Positions 7,847 to 20,365 are shown, counted from the stretch's first letter. The stretch: 64,000 bases of DNA from Symmachiella macrocystis (GCF_007860075.1 NZ_SJPP01000001.1:3817490-3881489); one strand, 5' to 3'. A program made the numbers and translations. Notes: generated by a model from the sequence alone, not told the origin.

Positions 7847-9745
7847 CTAAAAATCTGCGTCAGCCGGAACGGCCTCTTGCACTGGGGCGAAGTGTTGAGC
7901 GCGGCGAAGGCCTAGCATTGGCATGATCGTGCTCATTGCTGATCCGATCGGCAGCGGTAATGTGCTGGTTGACGTCGTCATGATGCCCTCAGGAGTCCGG
8001 ACAGTCGACGACGTGTACGGCCCAATATAGGGAAGAAGCGCGCGGGCCGACGGGATGTCGAAGATGTCGATAGTCACCGCCGCATTGGATTGCACCTCGG
8101 TCATGATCATTTGTCCGAAATAGGGGACCAGAGAATAGAGCAGCTTGGTGGTTGCCTCCGCATCCCAATAGGTCAGCGACAGCAGGTCGCCGTCGGGGAG
8201 TTTGAAATCGACCGCCATTTGGTTGGCAAAGGATTTCTCTTTCGACTTGAGGAATCGCAATTGCGACTTGATGCTTTGCGGGTGCAGCGCCAAGTACAAC
8301 CGGTCCTTGGTCAAACAGAGCGCCGGTGCTAGTGGGACGTCGTCATCACCGACCACATTCAAGTAATCAATATCTTGACCGAGAAAAGCCCGGTTTTTCA
8401 TTTCCGCGCCCCGAGCTCGGAACCCTTCGTTTACGCCCGGTAGGCTAAGTTTGATCAGCTCCATGATCTTATCGTAGGTCGCTTGCGCCTGTTCCGCATC
8501 ACGGATGTCGACGGTCAGCACGATTCCGGAGAACAGCAGTCCGCCACCCGAGGGGCTGTTGTGCAATGTCCAAACGTCACCCACCGCGGTGAGCACATCG
8601 GTTTCAATCGACAGGCCGGTTTCGTTATCGATTTCTTGGATCGCGTCCTCCAAAGCCTGCGCCGGGCCTGGTCCTACGGCTGAGAGAATCTGACGGACTT
8701 CCTCCAGGATCTGCGCTGCATCGAAGCTCATGGCGAAGGCAAAGTCGGCATCAGCCGGGATGTGCTGCAAGTCATCGGTCTTGATACCCCGCCCAGCTGC
8801 CAACTTGAGAATGCCGTTGGTTTTGCCGCCGGTGGCGATGAAATTGCGGCAACTGATTTGGCCATTGGTTTCCATCCCGCTGGACGAGACGAAGTAGTCC
8901 AGCGAATCCAGCCCCAGCATCTCGGCAGTGCCCGCCGCATCGATACCAGCCGGTTCCAGAATCGACGTGACGACCTTGAGCAATTGCCGCGTATCGACCC
9001 AGGTCAATCCACCGCTGCGTTCAAAGCTAACCCGCTTCACCCCCCCTTGGAAACGCTCGGCATCGGCCAGCCCATTCGATTTGCCATCGAGGCCGACAAT
9101 CGCCGCATCCAAGGTACCGTCGCCGAGGGCCAGAATAAAGTAGTCGTTGTGCCGGTGGACGGTGACAGGAATCCCCGGCAACGGTACAGGGATTTGCAAA
9201 TGGTCCAAAGACTCGCGACGTTCGCCGCCGGGAAGAAATTGTGTCAATTCCAGGAAGTCGGCGGCAATTTGGTCCGCTTGTTTTTCGCCATTGATGACCA
9301 AAGCAAACCGCACACCTTGAGCGACGGACATCATCATCGCCGGCGGCGTGTCGCCGTTGATGATGTGGTCTTCCTCATAACTGAGGTACAAGCAGCCGGG
9401 ATGTTTGAGTAGTTCAAACCCCAAGCGAGGCAGGACTTCGCCGAGCACTTGTTCTTCGGGAGAGCGGTTTTCGGTTTCAGCAATGATGCCGTCGACGATA
9501 GCGGTATGGACTTTTTCGAGAAATTGTGAGACTTCCTGATCGGCGATCATCCCTTCGATGCCTGGAGCTCCTTCTTTGCCCGTTCCGCGCGCCGCCCATT
9601 CGGTGTAAACGATCGCATTAGTCGGTGGTAAACGCAGCAACGCTTCGTCACGCGGTCCCGGGGGCATCCCCATCAACGGCCCCAGGCCGCCGCCTGTCAA
9701 CAAAATCAACAATATTTCAGCGAATCCCATTCCCGCCCCACTCAT
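7847..9745 (-). CDS. Large conserved-looking protein of unknown function
   Basis: I do not recognise a characterised family. The 632-residue product starts with a hydrophobic Gly/Leu-rich segment (FAEILLILLTGGGLGPLMGM) that could be a signal or membrane anchor. A repeated-looking alpha/beta architecture follows without cysteine motifs. The opening PPTNAIVYTEWAARG and later FAFAMSFDAAQILEEVRQIL resemble large planctomycete exported proteins in which substrate-like values are summed over domains (DUF3352-like), but this is only a resemblance. A GGGAG ribosome site lies before ATG 9745. It stands alone on its strand, converging with the DsbD-like gene. Confidence 0.75.
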   Translation of the reverse strand: MSGAGMGFAEILLILLTGGGLGPLMGMPPGPRDEALLRLPPTNAIVYTEWAARGTGKEGAPGIEGMIADQEVSQFLEKVHTAIVDGIIAETENRSPEEQVLGEVLPRLGFELLKHPGCLYLSYEEDHIINGDTPPAMMMSVAQGVRFALVINGEKQADQIAADFLELTQFLPGGERRESLDHLQIPVPLPGIPVTVHRHNDYFILALGDGTLDAAIVGLDGKSNGLADAERFQGGVKRVSFERSGGLTWVDTRQLLKVVTSILEPAGIDAAGTAEMLGLDSLDYFVSSSGMETNGQISCRNFIATGGKTNGILKLAAGRGIKTDDLQHIPADADFAFAMSFDAAQILEEVRQILSAVGPGPAQALEDAIQEIDNETGLSIETDVLTAVGDVWTLHNSPSGGGLLFSGIVLTVDIRDAEQAQATYDKIMELIKLSLPGVNEGFRARGAEMKNRAFLGQDIDYLNVVGDDDVPLAPALCLTKDRLYLALHPQSIKSQLRFLKSKEKSFANQMAVDFKLPDGDLLSLTYWDAEATTKLLYSLVPYFGQMIMTEVQSNAAVTIDIFDIPSARALLPYIGPYTSSTVRTPEGIMTTSTSTLPLPIGSAMSTIMPMLGLRRAQHFAPVQEAVPADADF

Positions 9746-10311
9746 TTTCCAACTCCCTGATTTTTAAAAGTCCATTTTAATGGTTGCCCTGACGCCTAAA
9801 ACGGGCAATTCGTCCGTCGCGATGTTTTATTAGCACCGATTCTCGAATCGTACCGATGCGCATGTCGCATGGCCAGTGTTGACGGAATTTGAACTGAAAG
9901 AAGACATGGCAAGATGGCAGGGCCTGATTTTTGAAAATAATTGTCGGTCAAGCGAACCTGTAAGGCTGCAGTGGTGTCTCCCCAGGGCTTCGAATTTTAA
10001 TGACCGCCAACTTCTTATTTCCCGGAGGCCGACGATGCGTATTTCATACCGCTTTACTGTTCCGTCGAGCCTGTGCTGGGCACGGAGATAAGACGCTTTG
10101 CCGGCAACCTGAGTTGCCGGGCTACCGCTGCGCTCATTCCTCCCCGACTGTCGAGCCAGGCTCCTCCCCGATCGAGCAACGATTCTGAGTGAACCGTTCG
10201 CGCCGAGTTGCGGCTGTGCCGTACTCGTTCTGCGCGCCAAATCTCTTCAAAAAATCTAGATGCCCGTCTGATTCGCGCCACGGCCGAATGTCGACAGGCA
10301 TGGGGAGCGGT
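9746..10311. other. 566-bp intergenic region between divergent genes
   Basis: No supported gene is seen. It contains an 8-bp hairpin (CCGGCAAC / GTTGCCGG at 10101-10120) of the short GC-rich kind scattered through this genome. The region must contain the promoters of both flanking genes, but no clear -35/-10 pair stands out. Confidence 0.45.
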
Positions 10312-10755
10312 ATGAAATCTGAACGACAGTTGCAGGAAATTCTCAAGTCTTTGTGCGGATCTCCAGGAGCCGAAGACGGCTCGGATCCCCGCGAATTTCA
10401 TAAACAGCGTGGACGCGATAAGTCGCTACGAAAAACGTATCAACTTTGTAAACAGGTCGACGAGGTTCTTGGCTACGTACTTTCTGGCGAATGCGACGAT
10501 GATGTTCTGCGCGATTTTTACGTCAGCAGTGTCGTGCCAGCACCCGATGCGTCGCGATTGCTGGTCACACTCTGCCCTTATTTTAGGGATACGGTTTTCC
10601 AACCGGTTCAGGTGCTCGAGCGGCTCGGCCATGTGGCGGGCAAACTTCGCAGTGAAGTTGCCGCTACGATTAATCGTCGTCGCACCCCCGAGTTAATGTT
10701 TCAGGTCCTGGCCCTTCCGGCGGAGACTCCTTCGCAACAGGAGGACCAACAATGA
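10312..10755 (+). CDS. RbfA-like ribosome-binding protein paired with RtcB
   Basis: The 147-residue product resembles ribosome-binding factor A, a KH-fold protein that binds the small ribosomal subunit during 16S rRNA maturation. The match covers about residues 45-135: a leading helix (TYQLCKQVDEVLGYVLSG), FYVSSVVPAPDASRLLVTL in place of the usual 'VTVSDVEVSRDLSYAKV' region, the AGKLRSEV helix that matches the RbfA 'AGFLRSEL' segment, and RRTPELMFQ, equivalent to RbfA's 'PELxF' end. The N-terminal extension (GRDKSLRKT) is basic. GGGGAG lies just upstream of ATG 10312. Its stop overlaps the RtcB start by four bases (ATGA), so the two are almost certainly translationally coupled. It may be a second, specialised RbfA rather than the housekeeping copy; no nusA-infB context is present. 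Confidence 0.72.
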   Translation: MKSERQLQEILKSLCGSPGAEDGSDPREFHKQRGRDKSLRKTYQLCKQVDEVLGYVLSGECDDDVLRDFYVSSVVPAPDASRLLVTLCPYFRDTVFQPVQVLERLGHVAGKLRSEVAATINRRRTPELMFQVLALPAETPSQQEDQQ

Positions 10756-11897
10756 AGGACTCGGATCTTCATGAGAAAATCCAGGCATGGCTCAGCGAGC
10801 CATTGCCTGGCGAGGTTCGTGCGTCGCTCAATCGTTTAGCGACGCACGACGATGTGCGGTACATGGCCGTCATGCCGGATGTGCATTTGGCTCGCCACGT
10901 CTGTGTGGGAACCGTCATGGCGACCGCGACACAGATTTTTCCAGCAGCGATTGGAGGCGACATTGGTTGCGGCATGCTTGCCGTCGCCTTAACCGCGGAC
11001 GCAGACCGCATCAACAACCCTCTGGCTGCGGCGAAGATCCTCTCCGGACTTTATGAATGTGTTCCCGCCGGCCGGCATCGTCGCTCCCACGCGGTTGCAG
11101 CGTTACCGGAGGAACTGAGCAATTTGCCGTTGAGCCATCCGCGACTAGAAACGTTCAGTCGTCGAGATGGCCGGGTGCAATTGGGCACACTCGGCCGCGG
11201 GAATCATTTCGTGGAATTCCAGGCTGATCCGGAGAACCGCTTGTGGTTGATGCTGCACAGTGGTTCGCGAGGAATGGGACAGGCGATTACGGCGCATCAT
11301 TTGGCGACCGGCGCGTGTTCGTCACACGAAACCGTCACCTGGGCCGCCGAATCACGCAATGGCGCTGCCTATCTCACCGACATGCGATGGGCCGTCGCTT
11401 ATGCACGGCAAAATCGACTGGCCATGGTGACGGCGATCGGTCGACTGCTCCAAGAAGAATTTGCCATCGATCTGCAATTAAACACTCTGATTCATTGCGA
11501 TCATAACCATGTGCGACAGGAAACGCATTTCGGCCGCGAGCTTTGGGTGCATCGCAAGGGCGCATTGCCGGCGACTGCGGGAGAGCGGGGGGTGATTCCC
11601 GGTTCGATGGGCACACGTAGTTTTCACGTCCTAGGACGGGGTTGTGCAGAGGCTCTCCAATCTAGTTCTCACGGCGCCGGCCGCGCACTCAGCCGCCACG
11701 ACGCACGGCAGGTTATCGGCCAAAAGAAGCTTGAACGCGAGATGCGGGATGTTTGGATTGATCGGCGGCGTATGGGAAAATTTCGCGAAGAAGCCCCGTC
11801 AGCCTATAAGGAGATTGGCCGAGTCATGCGGGCACAGCGCGCACTGACGCGAATCGAACGCGAGCTACGACCCGTGCTGTGCTACAAAGGGACTTGA
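10752..11897 (+). CDS. rtcB: RtcB-family RNA ligase (short form)
   Basis: RtcB seals RNA with 2',3'-cyclic phosphate or 3'-phosphate ends to 5'-OH ends, using GTP and manganese. Visible active-site elements are MPDVH (41-45), the metal-binding GGDIGCGM (Asp70, Cys73), GRGNHFVEF, the HSGSRG loop, CDHNHV, HRKGA, GSMGTRSF and SSHGAGR with the presumed guanylylated histidine. Nothing essential appears missing. At 381 residues it is shorter than the housekeeping E. coli RtcB (408) and close in size to the RtcB2 subfamily. The upstream partner is an RbfA-like protein rather than archease or RtcA/RtcR, which points to ribosomal RNA rather than tRNA as substrate; that is inference. No sigma-54 activator gene is adjacent. 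Confidence 0.92.
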   Translation: MKDSDLHEKIQAWLSEPLPGEVRASLNRLATHDDVRYMAVMPDVHLARHVCVGTVMATATQIFPAAIGGDIGCGMLAVALTADADRINNPLAAAKILSGLYECVPAGRHRRSHAVAALPEELSNLPLSHPRLETFSRRDGRVQLGTLGRGNHFVEFQADPENRLWLMLHSGSRGMGQAITAHHLATGACSSHETVTWAAESRNGAAYLTDMRWAVAYARQNRLAMVTAIGRLLQEEFAIDLQLNTLIHCDHNHVRQETHFGRELWVHRKGALPATAGERGVIPGSMGTRSFHVLGRGCAEALQSSSHGAGRALSRHDARQVIGQKKLEREMRDVWIDRRRMGKFREEAPSAYKEIGRVMRAQRALTRIERELRPVLCYKGT

Positions 11898-12194
11898 ATT
11901 GCCGGTGATACGCGACAGCCTTAGTCGTGGCCTCGGCGTGGGAAAGTTTTCTTACGACTCGTCACCCCAAGCAAATTCCCCCCCGCCTGGATTTGATTCT
12001 CCTGGCCATCTTGCTATCCTGGACCAACTTTGCGCCGAAAATCCTGAAACTGGGGTTTTCTACGCAGATTTCCACGAAAAACAGCCTTGTGGGATGCCTG
12101 CGCGCACTGGCGGACACGCCGCTAGTGGCATCCCCCAATGGTGATGGTTGTGGATTCCGACTGCAATCCTGCCAGATTAGAGGGAACTACCGAC
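11898..12194. other. Intergenic region with repeat, before carB
   Basis: About 300 bp without a gene. Its right part is occupied by the dispersed palindromic repeat (copy 2). No T-box, PyrR-type or other pyrimidine leader was recognised upstream of carB. Confidence 0.4.
12091..12134 (+). repeat. Dispersed palindromic repeat, copy 2 (extended)
   Basis: The core ACTGGCGGACACGCCGCTAG then TGGCATCCC at 12106-12134 matches the copies at 3055 and 32683 with a few changes. Here the element has outer arms too: GGGATGCC (12091-12098) pairs with GGCATCCC (12127-12134). Confidence 0.5.
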
Positions 12195-15475
<3,281 letters not shown>

Positions 15476-15479
<4 letters not shown>

Positions 15480-16105
15480 AACGTGTCATTCTCGCGTCCC
15501 GTTCCCCGCGCCGGCGAGAACTGTTAGCGCATCTCGTCGCCGAGGAGTCCATTCAGGTTCTGCCCCCGCGCAGCGCCGAAGAAGCTGGGTTTGACGGGCT
15601 GCGTGATTGGGCGTCAATCAAATCTCAGTTGCTCAACATAGCAGGCGATAAATGCGACGACGTTTGCGAGCAATTGGCGGAATCCGGCGCAGCGTTTCAT
15701 ACAGTCGTGGCGGCCGATACGGTTGGTGTCTGCGGCGACAAAGACGGAAACCTTGTGGTGCTGGGCCAGCCGCCGGAGGATTCGAATTGGCAGGAGACGG
15801 TCGCCGGATGGTTTCGTGACTATTATTTCGGCCGCGAACATACAGTGCTCACAGGGTTGTGCGTGGCGGATGCCAGCGGCGCGCGTGTTGAATGCATCGC
15901 CACGACGCAGGTCGCTATGGTCGCAGAAGATGACGAGCTGTTAAACTGGTATCTCACCACCGATGAACCGCGCGGCAAAGCGGGTGGGTATGCCATTCAA
16001 GGGGCCGGCAGCATGTTCGTGGAATCCATTTCCGGTAGCCTGAGCAATGTCATCGGTTTGCCGTTGGAGCTGTTGCGGGAAATTTTGAACGAACAAAACC
16101 TCTAA
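15476..16105 (+). CDS. maf: Maf-family nucleoside triphosphate pyrophosphatase
   Basis: Maf proteins hydrolyse non-canonical or pyrimidine nucleoside triphosphates (dTTP/UTP) and are linked to cell-division arrest. The N-terminal signature [10 protein letters not shown] is at residues 8-17, the catalytic-site [14 protein letters not shown] near the middle, a TGLCVAD strand, and the C-terminal [15 protein letters not shown] with GLPLELL. The segment between is longer and more divergent than in E. coli Maf (209 residues here against about 195-200), including an acidic-aromatic insert ([15 protein letters not shown]) in place of the usual 'LSGxxH' loop. The ATG overlaps the carB stop as ATGA, so translation is coupled. 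Confidence 0.9.
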
Positions 16106-16136
16106 TCGTCCGCTCGATGCCCGTCAAAAATACGTC

Positions 16137-17258
16137 ATGAAAACGGCAGACCAACATCCACTCAATGCGCAATCCGCGACGGTTTCACCCGCCCAGCGAC
16201 CGTTCGGCGATGAAGATCCGCGGATTTGCATTGGCGGACGGATTATGGAATCGCGGTATTTTCTATCGCCTTTGGCGGGTTACACGCATCTGGCCTTTCG
16301 ACAGGTCGTACGCGAACTGGGCGGGTTGGGTTTAGCGACGACGGATTTGGTACTCGCCAATCAACTCAGCCACAAAAGTCGTAAATCGATGGAACTGATC
16401 GCCACCAACGACGCCGATCGTCCGTTGTCAGTCCAAATTTACGGTGGTGTGAACGAAGAACTGGTCCGGGCAGCGCGATGGTTGGAGGCTGAGGGCTACG
16501 AGGGAATCGACCTCAACATGGGATGTCCCATGGCCAAGATCACCGGCAATGGTGGCGGCGCGCGGTTGATGTGCGACGTCGACAACGCCAGCCGCGCCGT
16601 ATCGGCTGTGATCGAAGCGGTCGAGATTCCCGTGACGGTCAAAATGCGACTCGGCTGGGATCGGGAGCACATCACCGCACCGATGTTGGCACGGGCATTT
16701 GAACAGTTGGGTGTGGCGGCGATCACCATTCATGGTCGAACGCGACAGCAGGGGTTTCATGGCAATGTGCAGTTGGAGGGGATTCGCGAAACGGTGGCGG
16801 CGGTCGAACGGATTCCGGTGATTGGCAACGGCGACGTGCGGACTGTCGAGGATGCAATCGCCATGCGGCGAATCACCGGGTGCGCCGCTGTGGCGATCGG
16901 CCGTGGTGCGCTCATGGATCCTTGGATTTTCCATCGACTGCAGCGAGTCAACGCGGGAGACACTAGCGTCTGGGAACCACCAGCTGAGGCGCAGATCGAA
17001 TTCCTTGAACGGCATTTTCGACTGATGTTACAGCAGCACGGCGAGACGATGAGCTGTTTGATGTTCCGCAAGTTCGCCGCTTGGAATGGTGCCCGGCTGG
17101 GAATTCCCGAGGACTTGGAAGATCGTCTGCGACGGTTTGAGTCGGAAGCCGAGTTTGCCGCGATTGTCGAGCAGATTCGTCAGCGGCACGGCGAGCGCAA
17201 AAACCCGCGCCCCACAGCCGAAGTCCGCGTTCCCAATGGGCCTGTGGAGCGATGGTAG
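16137..17258 (+). CDS. dus: tRNA-dihydrouridine synthase (DusB-like)
   Basis: An FMN enzyme that reduces uridine to dihydrouridine in tRNA D-loops. The barrel begins ESRYFLSPLAGYTHLAFRQ (residues 38-56). The catalytic cysteine is C130 in LNMGCPMAKITGNGGGARLM, followed by VTVKMRLGW, TIHGRTRQQGF, PVIGNGDV and the FMN-phosphate GCAAVAIGRGALMDPWIF. The first ~35 residues are poorly conserved, so a later start is possible. It lies 31 bp after maf and probably shares the carB-maf transcript. DusB is the closest subfamily by the NMGCP/GNG pattern; assignment to a particular tRNA position is not possible from sequence. Confidence 0.92.
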   Translation: MKTADQHPLNAQSATVSPAQRPFGDEDPRICIGGRIMESRYFLSPLAGYTHLAFRQVVRELGGLGLATTDLVLANQLSHKSRKSMELIATNDADRPLSVQIYGGVNEELVRAARWLEAEGYEGIDLNMGCPMAKITGNGGGARLMCDVDNASRAVSAVIEAVEIPVTVKMRLGWDREHITAPMLARAFEQLGVAAITIHGRTRQQGFHGNVQLEGIRETVAAVERIPVIGNGDVRTVEDAIAMRRITGCAAVAIGRGALMDPWIFHRLQRVNAGDTSVWEPPAEAQIEFLERHFRLMLQQHGETMSCLMFRKFAAWNGARLGIPEDLEDRLRRFESEAEFAAIVEQIRQRHGERKNPRPTAEVRVPNGPVERW

Positions 17259-17919
17259 CCAACTTTGTGAATAGTGCGTTGCCCTAAGCGGCGATTTGAA
17301 CTGTTTGGCATGGAGTCCCTGCGCGATCGAAAACGCCAATTCCCCTGGTCGAAAACAGTGTGATTGCATTGAAAATGCAAACGTTGGGGAATTGCAATTG
17401 ATGATCATGGAAGGCCCAAACAGCGATGGTCTAATCGGGAGCGTGGTTGCAGCGATTGCCTTGCTGTGTCGGTGACGACCGTCTAGATTTGGATCTTCGC
17501 AAAGGGACATAAACTTGCCGACAGGGCATGTCGCGGAAACGCTTGACAAAGGATGGAAACTTTAATAATCAGGGCAATCAGACTGTCCGGTGCGGCTTGC
17601 AGCGCCGCCTTGGATTTGCTCAACTAAAAGTCAGCTGCGACAGCGCCACTACGGCAAGATCGCCCAGTTTTCCGTCTCAGATGTTCCCATCTCACAAGTT
17701 GTGAAACGGGAACGACTGCTACGGCAGTATGTGCGATTGACGACGGTACGAAGAATTCGGATTGTCGGCCGCAAGCGGATTTGTTTTTGATATTCTGGAA
17801 GTCAATGTACTACAGATTCAGATTTCCCGTAACATCACGGGGCTGGCGTTCGAATCGAATGGGATTCGTGCGGCTCATCTGAGGATTACGCAAGAAGGAT
17901 GCTTTCGAGGACGAACACT
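17259..17919. other. 661-bp intergenic region
   Basis: No gene is supported here. A promoter-like pair, TTGACA at 17543 and AATAAT at 17564 (15-base spacer), reads to the right about 350 bp before the acidic-protein gene. If it is used, the transcript would have a long leader or an independent small RNA. No recognised RNA family. Confidence 0.4.
17543..17569 (+). promoter_or_regulatory. Candidate sigma-70-type promoter
   Basis: A perfect TTGACA -35 box is followed after 15 bases by AATAAT (5 of 6 to TATAAT). The spacing is shorter than ideal. It reads toward the hyperacidic protein gene. Confidence 0.3.
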
Positions 17920-18288
17920 ATGCAAGTTGTGAGCCCTGACATTGGTTTGACGGCTTCGCCACTTTTCAAGAGCGGCGAAGCGCCCGAATTCTGGGCGGCC
18001 GCCGATCAGCCGTTTCCGCCTGACGTTCATCTCGAGGATGCCGAAGAACTGGATGATGACGAATTCGATGACGATGAAGACGACGATGACGAATTCGACG
18101 ATGAGCTCGATGAGTTCGACGAGAGTGAAGTGGAAGAGGAAGATCTGGACGATGATCTCGACGACCTCGACGACGACGAACTAGACGACGAGTTCGAAGA
18201 AGACGAAGACGAAGACGAAGAGGACGATGATGATCTAGACGACGATGATCTCGACGACTATGGCGACGATATCGACGACGACTTCTAA
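17920..18288 (+). CDS. Hyperacidic low-complexity protein
   Basis: The 122-residue product has an ordinary N-terminus (MQVVSPDIGLTASPLFKSGE, then PEFWAAADQPFPPDVH). About 80 residues follow that are almost only Asp, Glu, Leu and Phe, in the rhythm DDDEFDDD / DDLDDLDDDELDD. The charge is extremely negative and the tail is presumably disordered. I prefer ATG 17920, with CGAGGA eight bases upstream, over ATG 17899, whose AGAAGG abuts the codon. Codon choice varies (gac/gat, gaa/gag) along the acidic run, suggesting selection on the protein. Possible roles are binding cations or basic proteins, or mimicking nucleic acid; none is demonstrated. It is not a known family to me. Confidence 0.75.
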   Translation: MQVVSPDIGLTASPLFKSGEAPEFWAAADQPFPPDVHLEDAEELDDDEFDDDEDDDDEFDDELDEFDESEVEEEDLDDDLDDLDDDELDDEFEEDEDEDEEDDDDLDDDDLDDYGDDIDDDF

Positions 18289-18337
18289 TACCGTTGCCCG
18301 ATCAGGTTCTTGACGTTGGCAAATCAAGAGACGACTG

Positions 18338-18358
18338 CGGCGGGTTTCCCACCCGCCG
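18338..18358. terminator. Hairpin after acidic-protein gene
   Basis: The arms CGGCGGGT and ACCCGCCG (8 bp) enclose a TTCCC loop, 50 bp after the stop codon. A second hairpin, GCTCGCC / GGCGAGC with a GTTA loop, follows at 18418-18435. Neither has a long U-tract. Confidence 0.45.
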
Positions 18359-18547
18359 GTATGTCGCTCAGGTCACTCCCCCCAAACAAGTCATTTCCCC
18401 TAGCCCAAGTGTCTAATGCTCGCCGTTAGGCGAGCGTGGCCAGTCTATGATCGCGGTACGTGAACTGGCAATGGGCCATATTTCCCCGACTTTATGCAGA
18501 TATGCAGCCAAAAGTCATTGGTCAGGGGGAGGACGGGTCTGCGCACG

Positions 18548-18575
18548 TTGCTCTGCTGCGGCGGTGCGCTATAAT
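18548..18575 (+). promoter_or_regulatory. Promoter of the TPR-protein gene
   Basis: TTGCTC (-35), a 16-base spacer and a perfect TATAAT (-10, 18570-18575) read toward the ATG at 18727. Confidence 0.5.
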
Positions 18576-18726
18576 TCAATCAGCGAGGCAGGAAATAGAT
18601 GGCGATCACGCAGATGCGTCCGTCCCTGTTTGGGTTATAAGACCAAACCAGTGCAACTGCTCGCTTTTTTCGCGGCGCAATGATGCGGACCCGACAACTG
18701 AAATAAGGCCTAGGAGGCTGCTCATC

Positions 18727-19173
18727 ATGTCCAACATGCATAACTCGAAGGCAACGCATCAGGGGGAACCGCCGGCAGAGATGTCACTGGAGGATATCAT
18801 TAGCCGTTCGCAATCGGACTTTGAATTGGACTTTTTCAGTCGCATTGCCACTCAAGCTCCGTGCTACGCCGATATTTTAGTACAACTGGGCCAATTGCTG
18901 ACGCTCAAGGGGCGGCATGATGAGGCGCTGGATATTGATCGACGACTCGCCAAATTGCGGCCGCAAGTGCCGCAAGTCGCTTACAATCTGGCGTGCAGTT
19001 ACTCGTTGTTGGGGCGGACGAATGAGGCACTCGACGCGCTGCGCCGCGCGATTCAGCTCGGGTATTGGGATATCGACCATCTGCTGATGGACCCCGATTT
19101 GACCGGCCTTCACAGTGTCCCGGAGTTTCATGATTTGCTGTCGGATCTCGATTTTGAAATTCTTGAGGATTGA
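18727..19173 (+). CDS. Small tetratricopeptide-repeat protein
   Basis: A 148-residue cytosolic protein with about two TPR units: DILVQLGQLLTLKGRHDEAL and AYNLACSYSLLGRTNEALDA. A distinctive end follows (IQLGYWDIDHLLMDPDLTGL), a pattern common in planctomycete TPR proteins whose last helix pair reads 'DPDLxxLRxxPxFxxL'. TPRs bind peptides or partner proteins; no enzymatic domain is present. AGGAGG lies nine bases before ATG 18727, which rules out the longer in-frame extension upstream. It stands between its own promoter and the purine nucleoside phosphorylase gene, 230 bp downstream. Confidence 0.85.
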   Translation: MSNMHNSKATHQGEPPAEMSLEDIISRSQSDFELDFFSRIATQAPCYADILVQLGQLLTLKGRHDEALDIDRRLAKLRPQVPQVAYNLACSYSLLGRTNEALDALRRAIQLGYWDIDHLLMDPDLTGLHSVPEFHDLLSDLDFEILED

Positions 19174-19403
19174 CAGCAGAGTCGGCCATTGCAGCCATCT
19201 GTTTCCAGAAGATTTCAATCTTTGCCGGATCCTGTTCGCCGGGCAACTCTGCCAGGGTTTGCTGCTGCTCCCCCTCTGTGGAATTGCGCCAATTTCTGCA
19301 GTGACTGTCCCTTTCGCCTCCTGTCGAGGACTGTACAATCGGGGCATTCCGGTCGCAGATGTTCGGCCGATTTCGGGGAGACGATCAAAAAGGGTGATCT
19401 ATC

Positions 19404-20237
19404 GTGAGCGAGCAGCTGGAGCAGATTCAACAGGCCACCAAGGCTGTGCGTGAGCGATTCGCCACCAAACCGCGGGTCGGTTTGATTCTGGGCACGGGAC
19501 TGGCTGGATTGGCGGCGGAAATCGACGAGCAGGCCACCATTCCTTATCACGAGATCCCGCACTTTCCCGAATCGACGGTCGAGTCGCACACCGGGCAACT
19601 GGTTTGCGGCACCCTGAGCGGCCTGCCCATCGTGGCCATGGAGGGACGGTTTCATTTCTACGAAGGCTATTCCATGCGGGAAGTGACATTTCCCGTGCGG
19701 GTGATGCAGGAACTCGGTGTCGAGATTTTATTGGTCACCAATGCCGCCGGCGGAATGAATCCACAGCACAATCTCGGCGATTTGGTGGTGATCGAAGACC
19801 ACATTAATTTCATGGGGGACAACCCGCTGATCGGCCGCAACGACGAGAGTCTCGGCCCACGATTTCCGGATTTGTGTGCTCCCTACGATCGGGACTTGAT
19901 CGCCTTGGTTGAAACGTCCGCCTTGGAATTGGGAATTCGCGCCCATCGGGGCGTGTTTGTGGCTGTGGCAGGTCCCAATTTAGAAACGCGGGCCGAATAC
20001 CGCATGCTGCGGAGTTGGGGGGCGGATCTGGTGGGCATGTCGACCGTTCCCGAAGTTATCGTCGCCGCTCACGCCGGGTTGCGGGTGTTGGCGATTTCGA
20101 TTGTGACCGATGTTTGCTTGCCCGATGCCTTGGAACCGGTCGACATAGCTGCGATCATCAAGGTCGCTGGCGAAGGGGGAGAACGTCTGGCAAAAGTCAT
20201 CCCCGACGTCCTCACACGATTGGCCGCCATTGAGTAG
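19404..20237 (+). CDS. punA: Purine-nucleoside phosphorylase
   Basis: Cleaves purine ribo- and deoxyribonucleosides with phosphate in nucleotide salvage. It matches the trimeric PNP/MTAP family: [12 protein letters not shown] (phosphate loop), [45 protein letters not shown], a [20 protein letters not shown] block, [14 protein letters not shown] and [11 protein letters not shown]. All are typical and intact, and at 277 residues the length is standard. The start is GTG 19404. Cofactor or base specificity is not certain, but the context of methionine is the usual GMSTVPE of guanosine/inosine PNPs rather than MTA phosphorylases. It lies 128 bp upstream of ileS. Confidence 0.95.
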   Translation: MSEQLEQIQQATKAVRERFATKPRVGLILGTGLAGLAAEIDEQATIPYHEIPHFPESTVESHTGQLVCGTLSGLPIVAMEGRFHFYEGYSMREVTFPVRVMQELGVEILLVTNAAGGMNPQHNLGDLVVIEDHINFMGDNPLIGRNDESLGPRFPDLCAPYDRDLIALVETSALELGIRAHRGVFVAVAGPNLETRAEYRMLRSWGADLVGMSTVPEVIVAAHAGLRVLAISIVTDVCLPDALEPVDIAAIIKVAGEGGERLAKVIPDVLTRLAAIE

Positions 20238-20365
20238 GTTGCGCTGTGCGTGACATGGATCGGGTCAGCCACGCGAATTTATCTCGTTCCCAAACTTCGC
20301 TGGAATGAGAGAAGTGAGAATCGATTAGGCGCGGTGTTTTTATTCAATAGGAAAATTGAAGAGTC

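Larger units (their letters stand above)
18289..18726. other. 438-bp intergenic region with hairpins and promoter
   Basis: No gene. The left half holds two GC-rich hairpins (18338-18358 and 18418-18435). The right half holds a good promoter match at 18548-18575 reading into the TPR gene, giving a leader of about 145 bases. Confidence 0.5.

Noticed and set aside
20238-20365. Possible T-box or other leader upstream of ileS
   Set aside because: No T-box specifier or antiterminator sequence is visible in this 128-bp gap.
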